This document shows, in pieces, positions 15,208 through 23,234 of a stretch of DNA of 35,708 nucleotides. The stretch spans positions 1 through 35,708 of the forward strand of contig WHTK01000032.1 in the NCBI GenBank assembly GCA_009377745.1, in the 5' to 3' direction. The notes below the pieces were generated by a model. The model searched no databases, was not told where the DNA came from, and saw nothing but the letters and a program-made list of their open reading frames with translations. The stretch is from Dehalococcoidia bacterium. GTDB lineage: Bacteria > Chloroflexota > Dehalococcoidia > DSTF01 > WHTK01. Position 1 is the first letter of the stretch; every line of letters starts with the position of its first letter. A program made the translations under genes and the position numbers.

Positions 15208-15233
15208 CGTGGATTATCCCGCGGCTGTAGGCT

Positions 15234-16835
15234 TCAGTCGACGGGGTGGCGGAGCATCCACCATTGATAGGCATCGGCGAGGGCGAGCCAGGAGGCCTCG
15301 ATGATGTCCGTGCTGGCGCCGACGGTCTGCCAGGAATATTCGCCGTCGCTGCAGTCGATCAAGACGCGGACCGAAGCGCCCGTGCCGGCCGTTGAGTCGA
15401 TGATGCGGACCTTGTAGTCGACGAGGCGGATCTCGAAGATCGCGGGATAGAACTCGCCCAGGGCCTTGCGGACTGCCGCGTCCAGAGCGTTGACGGGTCC
15501 GTTGCCATCGGCGGCGGTCTGGATTACGCGGTCATCGCCGCCGTCCTGGGCAAAAACGCGCACCTTGACCATCGCTTCGGCCTGCATCTCCTGCGTTTCG
15601 GAGCCGTCTTCGCGGGCGCGGCGTCGTTCAACGACCCAGAAGTCATCCAGGTTGAAGGGGCGCTGGTAGCCCGGCAAGCTGCGCCGCACCAGCAGCTCCA
15701 GCGAGCCATCGGCCCCCTCGTACTGGTAGCCACGCGCCTCCATCTCCTTGACCTTCTCGGTGAGGCGGCGGGCGTCGTCGCGAGTCAGGGTCGCGCCGAC
15801 GCCAAGCTCGCTGACCTTGTCGAGCAGGCCACGGCTGCCACCGAGCTCCGAAACAAGGAGACGGCGCTGGTTGCCGACGATGCTCGGATCAATGTGCTGG
15901 TAGGCGGACTCCACCTTCAGGACGCCATCGGTGTGGTAGCCAGCCTTGTGCGCGAAGGCGCTGGCGCCGACGTAAGGCATCTGCGGCCAGGGCACCAGGT
16001 TGGCGACCTCGCTGACGAAGCGCGAGACCTCGGTCAGGTGAGAAAGCTGGTCATCACTGACGATGTCGTGGTCGAGCTTTAGCTTGAGGCCGGCGATGAC
16101 GCTGCCGAGGTTGGCGTTGCCGCAGCGCTCACCGTAGCCGTTGATGCAGGCCTGAACCTGTCGTACGCCCGCCTGAACCGCCGCGAGGCTATTAGCTACC
16201 GCGACCTCGGCATCGTTGTGGCAGTGGATACCGAGCCCAACGTTGGGGAAAGTCTTCTGGACGATCGCGATGGTTTCGAGCAGGGCTGAGGTGATCGTGC
16301 CGCCGTTGGTGTCGCAGAGGACGACGCCATCGGCGCCGTTGTTGACGGCCGCGCCCAGGCAGGCGAGGGCGTAGTCGCGGTCAGAGACGAAGCCATCGAA
16401 AAAGTGTTCTGCGTCGAAGAAGACGCCCTTGCCCTGGCTCTTGAGGAAGCGGACGGAGTCGCCGATCATCGCCAGGTTCTCGTCGTAGGTGGTGGCCAGG
16501 ACCTCGCGGACGTGCAGGTCGTGGGCCTTGCCGACAATGGTGACAAACTCGGTGCCGGCGTTGACCAGTACGTTGAGCGTCGCGTCCTGAGCGGGCTCAG
16601 CGCCCGCGCGCCGGGTTGAGCCAAAGGCTACTAACTTGGCGTTCAGCTTGACGTCGCGGATGCGATCGAAGAACTCCACGTCCTTGGGGTTGGCGGAAGG
16701 AAAGCCACCCTCGATGTAATGGACGCCCAGCTCGTCGAGGCGGCGGGCGATGCGCAGCTTATCTTCGACGGAGAGGGAGATACCCTCCATCTGAGCGCCA
16801 TCGCGCAGGGTGGTGTCATAAAGCTCAACGGTCAT
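15234..16835 (-). CDS. cimA: (R)-citramalate synthase
   Basis: Condenses pyruvate and acetyl-CoA to citramalate, giving 2-oxobutyrate and then isoleucine without threonine deaminase. It has 533 residues, the length of CimA proteins of this type. The N-terminal TIM barrel opens with DTTLRDG (7-13). It has GLGIHCHNDAEVA for the metal-binding histidines, and CINGYGERCGNANL and HKAGYHTDGVL typical of the alpha-isopropylmalate synthase superfamily. A C-terminal LeuA-type allosteric domain (about 400-530) would respond to an amino acid, probably isoleucine. Leucine synthesis (LeuA) is the main alternative, but the start sequence and the QMEGISLSVEDKL region favour CimA. A ribosome site (CCGGAGG) precedes the ATG after a hairpin-rich leader. 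IlvE, of the same pathway, is encoded at 32325. Confidence 0.9.
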   Translation of the reverse strand: MTVELYDTTLRDGAQMEGISLSVEDKLRIARRLDELGVHYIEGGFPSANPKDVEFFDRIRDVKLNAKLVAFGSTRRAGAEPAQDATLNVLVNAGTEFVTIVGKAHDLHVREVLATTYDENLAMIGDSVRFLKSQGKGVFFDAEHFFDGFVSDRDYALACLGAAVNNGADGVVLCDTNGGTITSALLETIAIVQKTFPNVGLGIHCHNDAEVAVANSLAAVQAGVRQVQACINGYGERCGNANLGSVIAGLKLKLDHDIVSDDQLSHLTEVSRFVSEVANLVPWPQMPYVGASAFAHKAGYHTDGVLKVESAYQHIDPSIVGNQRRLLVSELGGSRGLLDKVSELGVGATLTRDDARRLTEKVKEMEARGYQYEGADGSLELLVRRSLPGYQRPFNLDDFWVVERRRAREDGSETQEMQAEAMVKVRVFAQDGGDDRVIQTAADGNGPVNALDAAVRKALGEFYPAIFEIRLVDYKVRIIDSTAGTGASVRVLIDCSDGEYSWQTVGASTDIIEASWLALADAYQWWMLRHPVD

Positions 16836-16865
16836 TGGGATGCCTCCGGATCGTAACTACAGCGT

Positions 16866-16963
16866 CTGCGGGACGCAGCCCGCAGCTCAGACCCGTCGCT
16901 CAAGGGCGGCGGGCAGGCGTTACGCGCCAATGGCCCGCCCCGACGATGAGTCGGGGCGTTGGC
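16866..16963 (-). promoter_or_regulatory. Structured 5' leader of cimA
   Basis: The leader holds two strong hairpins. One pairs 16936-16944 with 16950-16958 (9 bp) and extends, after a 5-nt bulge, through GCCAA/TTGGC (16926-16930 with 16959-16963). The other pairs CTGCGGG (16866-16872) with CCCGCAG (16879-16885). A copy of the CCGGAGG ribosome site also occurs near 16967-16975. No Ile/Leu/Val-rich leader peptide or T-box landmarks were found. Confidence 0.4.
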
Positions 16964-17061
16964 TGACCTCCGGAGAAAGGCGAAACCGCATACGCGTAAA
17001 GAATAGCAGGCGCCGCTGCCGTGTGTGTAGGGCCCCAGCCGACACCGACGGCGCCATCTCC

Positions 17062-18414
17062 CTACGTTAGCTGTGAGATCATCACGGTTGCCAGCCCCAG
17101 GAAGACGAAGAAGCCAACGACATCCGAGAACGTGGTAACGAAAACACCGGAGGCCAGCGCCGGGTCGGCGCCGAAGCGCTTCAGGACCATGGGAATAAAG
17201 ACGCCCGCCAGAGTAGCGTTGACGATGTTGGCGAGCATAGCCAGGCCGACGATTACCCCCAGCCAGACGTTGTCCTTCCATATCCAGGCCACGAAGCCGA
17301 CGACGAGGCCCATAAGTATGCCCTTGATTACCGCGACGATAACCTCATGCTTGAGGACGCGCATGGCGTCTCGCGGCTCGATCTCGCCGAGGGCGAGGGA
17401 ACGGACGACGAGGGTAATGGTCTGGATGCCGGCGTTGCCACCCATGCCGCCAACCATCGGCATGAACACGGCGAGGGCAGCCACCCTCTCAATCGTGCCC
17501 TCGAAGAAGTTGACCGTGCTGGCGGCGAGAAAGGCCGTGAACAAGTTGAGGGTCAGCCAGGCAAGTCGCGGCGGCACCGACTCGCGGATCGGCCGGAAGA
17601 TGCGCTCCTCGTCGGTAAGACCGACCATGCGGTAGATGTCCTCGGTGGCCTCCTCAACCTGCACGTCGAGCACGTCATCGGCGGTGATAACGCCGAGCAG
17701 GACACCATCCTTATCCACGACCGGTAGAGCCAGGAGGTTGTAGTGGCGCATGCGCTCGGCAGCGACCTCCTGATCCTCGCCGGCGCGGACGCTCTGGACG
17801 TTCTCGGTCATGAGATCGCTTATAGGGGTCTGAGGCAGCGCCGTGATCAGGCTGCGCAGGCCAACTATGCCCTGCAGCCGCTCGGCGTCATCGACAACGT
17901 AGAGGTAGAAGGGCTGCCCCGCGTCAGGCTGCTGTTGCCGCAGGAAGTCAATGGCTTCCTGGACAGACCAGTCACGCCGGAGGGCGACGAACTCCCTAGA
18001 CATACGGCCGCCGGCGCTCTCCTCCGGGTAGGCGAGGATCTCTTTAATGCCCTCGCGCAACTCGAGCAGGGGCACGATCTGCCCGGCCTGCTCCTCCGGC
18101 AGGTCCTGGACGATGTCGGCGGCGACGTCCTCGTCCAGTTGGTCAAGCATGAGAGCGACATCGCTGACCGAGAGTTCGGCCAGGAGCCGGGCACGCAGGT
18201 CCTCGTTGAGGAACTCGAGAATCTGGGCCAGCTTCTCGGAAGGCAGCCGGTCAAGCAGCCGCTGACGAGCTTCGTCGTCGAGCTGTTCCAGGAGGTCAGC
18301 CTGGTCGGCCGGGTGTTGGGTCAAAAGGAGGGCCACGGCGTCCCTGGGCGTGCCGGCTTCGATCAGCTCACGCAGAAACGCCCGGAGCTCCTCCATGCGA
18401 TCTTCGTTCGCCAT
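17062..18414 (-). CDS. mgtE: Magnesium channel/transporter MgtE
   Basis: Mg2+-gated channel for magnesium uptake. From the ATG at 18414 it has 450 residues in standard order: an acidic N-terminal superhelical domain (repeats such as LLEQLDDEARQRLLDRLP), two CBS domains (about 135-250; LPVVDKDGVLLGVITADDVL), a connecting helix, and a membrane domain of five helices. The pore signature PMVGGMGGNAGIQT is intact. A TTG 54 nt further upstream would add a short N-terminus unlike the family, so ATG is preferred. No ribosome site is obvious. No M-box riboswitch was recognised in the 290 bp upstream. Neighbours are unrelated in function. Confidence 0.93.
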   Translation of the reverse strand: MANEDRMEELRAFLRELIEAGTPRDAVALLLTQHPADQADLLEQLDDEARQRLLDRLPSEKLAQILEFLNEDLRARLLAELSVSDVALMLDQLDEDVAADIVQDLPEEQAGQIVPLLELREGIKEILAYPEESAGGRMSREFVALRRDWSVQEAIDFLRQQQPDAGQPFYLYVVDDAERLQGIVGLRSLITALPQTPISDLMTENVQSVRAGEDQEVAAERMRHYNLLALPVVDKDGVLLGVITADDVLDVQVEEATEDIYRMVGLTDEERIFRPIRESVPPRLAWLTLNLFTAFLAASTVNFFEGTIERVAALAVFMPMVGGMGGNAGIQTITLVVRSLALGEIEPRDAMRVLKHEVIVAVIKGILMGLVVGFVAWIWKDNVWLGVIVGLAMLANIVNATLAGVFIPMVLKRFGADPALASGVFVTTFSDVVGFFVFLGLATVMISQLT

Positions 18415-18704
18415 GGTAAGCACCAAACTAAGGCCAGCAGGAGACTCATGTCGCCTGGGCCCGGTCAAGTAATAAGAGGTGGAGAAGTTTGGTTATACGC
18501 TCGGGGGCGTCACGCGTCTAGGCGGGTGGTGCGGCGCGGCTGTCTCCTGGGACAGCCTGAATCGCCGGGCGCGGGCTTCTGCGAGGTGAGAAGCGCTGGC
18601 CCCGTTCCTCCCCTTGAGAAGGATCTTAGTGTCTCTGTATCGAGCGTGTCCCATCGTTATCGGAACCAGCATAGGCTTGGACAGATGCTGGCGTCCAGCG
18701 TGAC

Positions 18705-19625
18705 CTAATGGAAGGTGTCGGTGATGTAGTGGTCGGCGCGGATGGCAGCGGTAGCGCCATCGCCCGCGGAGGTAACGACCTGCCGGGCGGCGTTGGCGCG
18801 CACGTCGCCGGCCGCAAAGATGCCTGGCACGTTGGTCTCCATCCATTCGTTGACGATGACGTGGCGGCCGGTGTCCATCTCGACCAGACCATCAAGGAAA
18901 GATGTGTTGGGCGTCTGGCCGATGAAGATGAAAACGGCCGACATCGGCATGTCCGACTCTTCGCCGGTGACCACGTTGCGCAGGTGCAACGACTCAACGG
19001 CCTCCGCCCCATCTATTGACTCGACGACGGTGTTCCAGACGAACTGCATCTTGGGGTTGTTGAAGGCGCGTTCTTGCAACACGGCGCTGGCCCGGAGTTC
19101 GTCCCGCCGGTGGATCACGGAAACGCTGGAGGCGTAGCGAGTGACGAAGAGACCTTCGTCCATGGCAGCATCGCCGCCGCCAACCACGGCCACGTCCATG
19201 TCCTTGAAGAAGGCGGCATCGCAGGTGGCGCAGTAGGAGACGCCGTAGCCGGTCAAGCGCTCCTCTCCGGGCACGGCGAGTCGGTTGTAGTCAGCGCCTG
19301 CGGTGAGGATCACTGCTTTGGCGATGTAGTCAGCATCAGCGGTGCGGACTAGGTGTCTACCGTCCTGAGGCTCAATCTTGGTGACGGTCGTGTAGGCGGT
19401 CTCCATGCCGTATTTCTCGGCCTGATTCTGCATCGCCTGGCCCAGGTCGAAGCCGTTGATCTCCTCGATGCCGGGGTAGTTTTCGATCAGCGCTGTCAGG
19501 GCAATCTGGCCGCCGGTGATGTTCTTCTCAATGAGCAGGGTACGACGGAGGGCACGCGCGGCGTAAAGGCCGGCGGAGAGACCCGCTGGACCGGCTCCGA
19601 TGATGATGACGTCGTATTCTTCCAC
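18705..19625 (-). CDS. trxB: Thioredoxin reductase
   Basis: FAD-dependent, NADPH-linked enzyme that reduces thioredoxin. It has 306 residues, the usual bacterial size. The FAD site GAGPAGLSAG lies at 10-19, the redox pair Cys132/Cys135 in YCATCDAAFF, the NADPH site VVGGGDAAMDEG follows, and the FAD-binding end GIFAAGDVRANAARQVVTSAGDG is present. The HRRD motif (IHRRDELRAS) points to NADPH. The start is GTG at 19625. Thioredoxin lies 79 bp upstream on the same strand, with a hairpin in the gap, so they probably share a transcript with partial attenuation. This is a complete thioredoxin system next to a CsoR-type repressor. Confidence 0.95.
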   Translation of the reverse strand: MEEYDVIIIGAGPAGLSAGLYAARALRRTLLIEKNITGGQIALTALIENYPGIEEINGFDLGQAMQNQAEKYGMETAYTTVTKIEPQDGRHLVRTADADYIAKAVILTAGADYNRLAVPGEERLTGYGVSYCATCDAAFFKDMDVAVVGGGDAAMDEGLFVTRYASSVSVIHRRDELRASAVLQERAFNNPKMQFVWNTVVESIDGAEAVESLHLRNVVTGEESDMPMSAVFIFIGQTPNTSFLDGLVEMDTGRHVIVNEWMETNVPGIFAAGDVRANAARQVVTSAGDGATAAIRADHYITDTFH

Positions 19626-19650
19626 AAACCCTACCCTGGCTTCATAAAGA

Positions 19651-19690
19651 GCGCCCAGAACTAAACGCTAACGCGCGCAGTCCTGGGCGC
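19651..19690 (-). terminator. Weak hairpin between trxA and trxB
   Basis: GCGCCCAG (19651-19658) pairs with CTGGGCGC (19683-19690); on the transcribed minus strand it is followed by TCTTTATG. The loop is long (24 nt). It may lower trxB expression relative to trxA. Confidence 0.4.
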
Positions 19691-19704
19691 CGAGGCCTAC
19701 CTGA

Positions 19705-20031
19705 TTACGCCAGCGCCTCGTCCAGACGCTTCTTGAGGTCGCCTTTGGGCCGGAAGCCGATGATCTGGCCTACAGGCTCACCGCCCTTGAAGACGAGCAG
19801 CGTGGGGATGCTGCGGATACCATACTTGGCGGCGGTGCGCGGGTTATCGTCTGTGTTTAGCTTGCGGAACTCGACTTTGCCGTCGTACTCTTCCGCGAGC
19901 TCCTCGACGATGGGGGCAACCATCCGACACGGACCGCACCAAGGCGCCCAGAAGTCGACCAGGACCGGCTTTTCGGCGCTGATGACTTCGTTGTCCCAGG
20001 TGGTGTCGCTGACTTCTGAAGGCTTGGCCAT
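19705..20031 (-). CDS. trxA: Thioredoxin
   Basis: Small dithiol protein that reduces cytoplasmic disulfides and is recycled by TrxB. It has 108 residues from the ATG at 20031, which follows a clear ribosome site (GAGGAGGAAAC); an in-frame ATG 15 nt upstream lies before that site and is less likely. The active site is WCGPC with Cys32 and Cys35 inside VDFWAPWCGPCRMVAP. The cis-Pro segment (GIRSIPTLLVFKGGEP) and the final helix are intact. The promoter region is shared with a divergent CsoR-like repressor and contains its probable operator, so thioredoxin expression may respond to the same signal. Confidence 0.96.
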   Translation of the reverse strand: MAKPSEVSDTTWDNEVISAEKPVLVDFWAPWCGPCRMVAPIVEELAEEYDGKVEFRKLNTDDNPRTAAKYGIRSIPTLLVFKGGEPVGQIIGFRPKGDLKKRLDEALA

Positions 20032-20064
20032 TTGTTTCCTCCTCATAGTCCCGTAGCCGGGGCT

Positions 20065-20093
20065 TTGACTTTCTCAGGGCCGTCAACTACACT
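20065..20093 (+). promoter_or_regulatory. Predicted promoter of the CsoR-like gene
   Basis: TTGACT (20065-20070), a 17-bp spacer, then TACACT (20088-20093). Transcription would start near 20100, inside the palindrome at 20099-20115. A TTGACA on the opposite strand (20115-20120) also abuts the palindrome and could serve trxA. Confidence 0.5.
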
Positions 20094-20098
20094 CTAGT

Positions 20099-20115
20099 AT
20101 ACCCCCATGGGGTAT
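20099..20115. promoter_or_regulatory. CsoR-type operator palindrome
   Basis: ATACCCC-CAT-GGGGTAT is a perfect 7+7 palindrome with a G/C tract flanked by A/T. This is the form of operators bound by CsoR/CstR-family repressors as known from other bacteria. It lies at the likely transcription start of the repressor gene and between it and trxA. Confidence 0.7.
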
Positions 20116-20194
20116 GTCAAGAGTTTACGACGGGCTATCGCTGGCCCCTTTTGAGGCGGCAAAAACAAAGCCTTTTGCGGCGAGGTTTAAGACG

Positions 20195-20506
20195 ATGGAC
20201 GAGGTTACCAAGGGCATCACTACCAGGCTCCGGCGCATCGAAGGTCAGGTGCAGGGCTTGCAGCGCATGCTGGACGGCGATCGTGAGTGCGAAGAGGTGC
20301 TGACGCAGATCATGGCCGTACGCAGCAGCCTGGACCAGGTGGGTCTGCTGCTGATGGAGCGCCATATTGAAAGCTGCGTGCTGAAGGACCTGCCGATGGA
20401 CGCTAACTCGACGAAGGACCTGGGCGACGTCCTGAAGTCCTGGGCGCGCTTCGGCCTGGTGCCGGGCGCCCGCTCCGGTTTGCCGGAGGCGGACCAACCC
20501 TTCTAG
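20195..20506 (+). CDS. CsoR/RcnR-family metal- or thiol-sensing repressor
   Basis: All-helical DUF156-family repressor of 103 residues from the ATG at 20195. The family usually starts just before the LRRIEGQVQG block, so the 27 extra residues available from an ATG at 20114 (inside the operator) are rejected. The CsoR ligand set is present with the right spacing: Cys32, His57 and Cys61 (ECEEV, ERHIESC), matching Cys36/His61/Cys65 of copper-sensing CsoR. The C-terminus is longer than usual. No copper ATPase is adjacent; the divergent gene is trxA. Copper, another metal or a reactive sulfur species are all possible inducers. Its 3' end overlaps the convergent cupin gene by 104 nt. Confidence 0.88.
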   Translation: MDEVTKGITTRLRRIEGQVQGLQRMLDGDRECEEVLTQIMAVRSSLDQVGLLLMERHIESCVLKDLPMDANSTKDLGDVLKSWARFGLVPGARSGLPEADQPF

Positions 20507-21326
20507 CGCCGCCGGGCTTGGGGCCGGTTGGCCTGCCACCACGGAGCGGACCCGCAGGCTTGCCGCGGCCACGTGGCGCAGAGTCGCCTGCCGTATGCGA
20601 GGGTGGGCCGGGACGCGCCGGACGATAGGGTCCTGAAGAGCGAAGGGCGGCGCCCTTCGAGCCGCCAAGGGGACGCCCACGCGTCGGCTGGGAATCGCGG
20701 CTTCCAGCGCGCGGGTCTTGACCCTCTCCAGCCGGACGGAATCGAGGCCCAGAGCCTCTAGGCGGCGGCCTGTCACGGTCGTTTCGGTCAGCGGCAAAGG
20801 GGCGTCCGCGGCCGCTCGAAGGTCCACGGAAGGGCGGCCGTGAGGGCGCGCCGCCGCCATAGGGCCGTCCCGGGCGCGCCGGCGCTCGCACGAACGCTGG
20901 AGATGAATCCCGCCGCGGCGGGCGCTCATCCGAAGGCTGCTCTGCTTCGTATCCCTGGCGCGCGGGCTGAGGCTCTCGGTCGCGCGGCAGACGCATCTCG
21001 GCCGCGCGGGCCGGCTTTGGGCTGACGACTGCGAGGACGACCAGCCGCTCCGAGCCGGAGTTGGCGATGAAGTGCTCGACACCGGGTGGGACGATGACCG
21101 AGTCCAGCGTCTCCAGCTCATGGAGCTGGGGGCCGATGCGTATCCGGGCGTGGCCTTCGATGACGACGTAGAGGCAGTCAGACACCTCGTAAGTGCGGCG
21201 CGATTCTTCCTGAGCCGGCTCCAGACAGACGATCTCGGAGACCAGACGAGGCCTGTCGAAGACGCCCACACGCATTGGCTTTTCGCGCAGAAAGCGGCGC
21301 GCTTGTCCCAGATTGATGACTTCCAT
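20403..21326 (-). CDS. Cupin-domain protein with long Arg/Pro/Gly-rich tail
   Basis: 307 residues in two unlike parts. Residues about 1-110 form a cupin barrel (CLYVVIEGHARIRIG, then LDSVIVPPGVEHFIANSG), with His at the second cupin motif but few other metal ligands. From about 110 to the end the sequence is low-complexity, dominated by Arg, Pro, Gly and Ser with RG/RP repeats, suggesting a disordered, strongly basic tail that might bind nucleic acid or acidic surfaces. The tail covers the last 104 nt of the convergent CsoR-like gene. It follows plsX by 9 nt on the same strand and so belongs to the methyltransferase-plsX operon. Function is unknown. Confidence 0.75.
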   Translation of the reverse strand: MEVINLGQARRFLREKPMRVGVFDRPRLVSEIVCLEPAQEESRRTYEVSDCLYVVIEGHARIRIGPQLHELETLDSVIVPPGVEHFIANSGSERLVVLAVVSPKPARAAEMRLPRDREPQPARQGYEAEQPSDERPPRRDSSPAFVRAPARPGRPYGGGAPSRPPFRGPSSGRGRPFAADRNDRDRPPPRGSGPRFRPAGEGQDPRAGSRDSQPTRGRPLGGSKGAALRSSGPYRPARPGPPSHTAGDSAPRGRGKPAGPLRGGRPTGPKPGGARRVGPPPANRSGRPAPGRSAPRTSGRRPGPSSS

Positions 21327-21335
21327 GAGGGCTTC

Positions 21336-22361
21336 CTAACGGCCGGCGGCCGGCGTAGTTTCGGGTGCGGCGCTGCGACGGGAGAAAGATTGTCGCATTG
21401 TCTCGATGAGGCCGCTCTGGGCCGCGGAGTTCGCCACCCAGAGCCCGTTCTTGATCGCAAGAGCGTCCGAACGGCCATGAGCGATGACGACCACGCCATC
21501 GATGCCCATGAGGTTGGCGCCGCCGTACTCCTCATAGCGGAGGTCTTTGAGGGCACGGCGCAGGGCCGGCTTAAGCAGGACGGAGGCGGCGATGAAGAGT
21601 GGGCTGCTCTTAACCACGCCACGGACTTGCTGGAGGATGTAGTCGGCGATGCCCTCGCCGACCTTGAGGGCTACGTTGCCGGTAAAGCCGTCCGTGACGA
21701 GGACATCAGCGACGCCCTTATGGACGTGGACGCCTTCAACGTTGCCGATGAAGTTGAGGCCGGACTCGGCCAGACGGGCGTGGGCCTCCTGGGCGAGCTC
21801 GTTGCCCTTGTTGGACTCCTCGCCGATGTTGAGCAACCCGACACGGGGTTGCGGAATACCAATTACCTTCTCCATGTAGGCGGAACCCATCTGGCCAAAC
21901 TGGACCAGGTAGCTCGGCTTGCAGTCCGGATTGGCGCCGGCATCGAGAAAGAAGACCTTGCCTGCCGCGTAAGGCACCAGGATACCGATGGCCGGGCGCT
22001 CGATGCCGGGGATGCGGCCCAGGACGAAAAACGCGGAGGCCATGACCGCGCCGGTGTGGCCGGCAGAGACGACAGCCTGAGCGCGACCGTCCTTGACCAT
22101 ACCCATGGCGACGTTGATCGCGGCATCGGGGCGCTGACGCACCACGCGCGCTACGTCATCCGCCTCCATAGCGATTGTGTCGCCCGCGGGGACGATCGAG
22201 ATGCCTTCGACCAACGGATGCTTTTTGAGCTCGGCTTGGAGGACTTGCTGAGGACCGACGAGCGCGACCTCGATCTTGAGCTCTTTGGCGGCAAGGACAG
22301 CGCCCTTCACCGGCTCGGCGGGAGCCCGGTCACCACCCATCGCGTCCAGAGCGATCTTCAC
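21336..22361 (-). CDS. plsX: Phosphate acyltransferase PlsX
   Basis: Makes acyl-phosphate from acyl-ACP, the first step of phospholipid synthesis in the PlsX/PlsY route. The 341 residues match the family in length and order: start KIALDAMGGDRAPAEPVKGA, then SAGHTGAVMASAFF, VFFLDAGANPDCKP, GLLNIGEESNKGNEL, VEGVHVHKGVADVLVTDGFTGNV and YGGANLMGIDGVVVIAHG. The ATG overlaps the stop of the upstream methyltransferase gene by 4 nt, indicating coupling. It is not followed by fabD/fabG/acpP as in many bacteria; a cupin gene follows instead. Confidence 0.95.
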   Translation of the reverse strand: MKIALDAMGGDRAPAEPVKGAVLAAKELKIEVALVGPQQVLQAELKKHPLVEGISIVPAGDTIAMEADDVARVVRQRPDAAINVAMGMVKDGRAQAVVSAGHTGAVMASAFFVLGRIPGIERPAIGILVPYAAGKVFFLDAGANPDCKPSYLVQFGQMGSAYMEKVIGIPQPRVGLLNIGEESNKGNELAQEAHARLAESGLNFIGNVEGVHVHKGVADVLVTDGFTGNVALKVGEGIADYILQQVRGVVKSSPLFIAASVLLKPALRRALKDLRYEEYGGANLMGIDGVVVIAHGRSDALAIKNGLWVANSAAQSGLIETMRQSFSRRSAAPETTPAAGR

Positions 22362-23134
22362 CGGGACTCCTCCGCTCTCGCTACGAATATGAGGTTATCG
22401 CCTAGACCAACGGGAGTCAGGTCGTAGTCGCCGTAAACGTGTGTAACATGCAGTCCCGCTTGTTGCAAGAGCAGCTCGATCTCGGCCTGCGTTGAGTAAC
22501 GTAGCTCGGCGATAAAGACGTTGCGCTGAAGGACGCCATCATGGACGCGGTCGTAGATGTAGGTCTGCTTGCGGACCATGCGGGCAGGGTCGGCCTCACC
22601 GGCCACGAATTTCATGACGAGATCGCCATTAGCGTCAGTGCGCGTCCAATCAAGGAGGAGCGGTGACGGCAGGCCGGCGTCATCCCAGGCGACGCTGGCG
22701 GGGGAGCGAATGCTAAGGGCAAAGATGCCGTTCGGTTCAAGGTGGCGCGCCACACACTCGATGCAGGCCAGCTGAGCGTGAGTTGTCAGCAGATGCTGAA
22801 ACGTATCGGCGGCGACAAAGACCATGCCGAAACGCCGGCCCAGGTCGAAGTTGGTCATGTTGCCAGCGACGAGGTCGAGGCTGCCTTTGCGCAGTTTGGT
22901 TGCAGAGAGGTTCTCGCGGGCGATTGCCAGCATCGAGGCAGAGGCATCCAAGCCTACGACGGCATGACCGGCCTGCGCCAAGGGCAAGGCAACGCGACCG
23001 GTGCCGACGCCTAGCTCCAGCAAGGGGCTATCGACAGCCTGGGCCAGGCTCTCGTAGAAGTCGATGTCCTCCGTGTAATCGCCGTAGGAGAGGTCGTAGA
23101 GGCCGGCCACCGGCGCATAAAGGTCTTCGGGCAT
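22358..23134 (-). CDS. Class I SAM-dependent methyltransferase
   Basis: 258 residues with the Rossmann methyltransferase core. Motif I is LLELGVGTGRVALPLA (about 36-51), motif post-I is VVGLDASASML, and motif II lies near FGMVFVAADTFQHLL. The substrate is unknown: the C-terminal half (YDRVHDGVLQRNVFIAELRYST) has no family-specific hallmark that I recognise. A very strong ribosome site (AAGGAGGTGG) precedes the ATG. It is the first gene of the plsX operon and is divergent from an ArsR-type regulator with a 100-bp promoter region between them. Confidence 0.88.
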   Translation of the reverse strand: MPEDLYAPVAGLYDLSYGDYTEDIDFYESLAQAVDSPLLELGVGTGRVALPLAQAGHAVVGLDASASMLAIARENLSATKLRKGSLDLVAGNMTNFDLGRRFGMVFVAADTFQHLLTTHAQLACIECVARHLEPNGIFALSIRSPASVAWDDAGLPSPLLLDWTRTDANGDLVMKFVAGEADPARMVRKQTYIYDRVHDGVLQRNVFIAELRYSTQAEIELLLQQAGLHVTHVYGDYDLTPVGLGDNLIFVARAEESR

Positions 23135-23194
23135 ACCGTGGCCACCTCCTTGCCCAGTCTATCGGGAAACTCGGGGAAAGGCTCTTTCTTCTCC

Positions 23195-23223
23195 TTTACA
23201 GGCATTCATTCCATGTGTAATAT
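23195..23223 (+). promoter_or_regulatory. Predicted promoter of the ArsR-like gene at 23235
   Basis: TTTACA (23195-23200), an exact 17-bp spacer and TAATAT (23218-23223), both close to consensus. The ATG at 23235 is only 11 nt past the -10 box, so the 5' leader would be a few bases or absent. Confidence 0.6.
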
Positions 23224-23234
23224 TTTCCTGACAG

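Noticed and set aside
18415..18704. M-box magnesium riboswitch before mgtE
   Set aside because: No recognisable M-box core; only one short hairpin (18538-18557) is present.
20135..21622. 495-codon minus-strand frame across csoR, the cupin and plsX
   Set aside because: It is out of frame with both recognised minus-strand genes (cupin and PlsX), which have clear domains.
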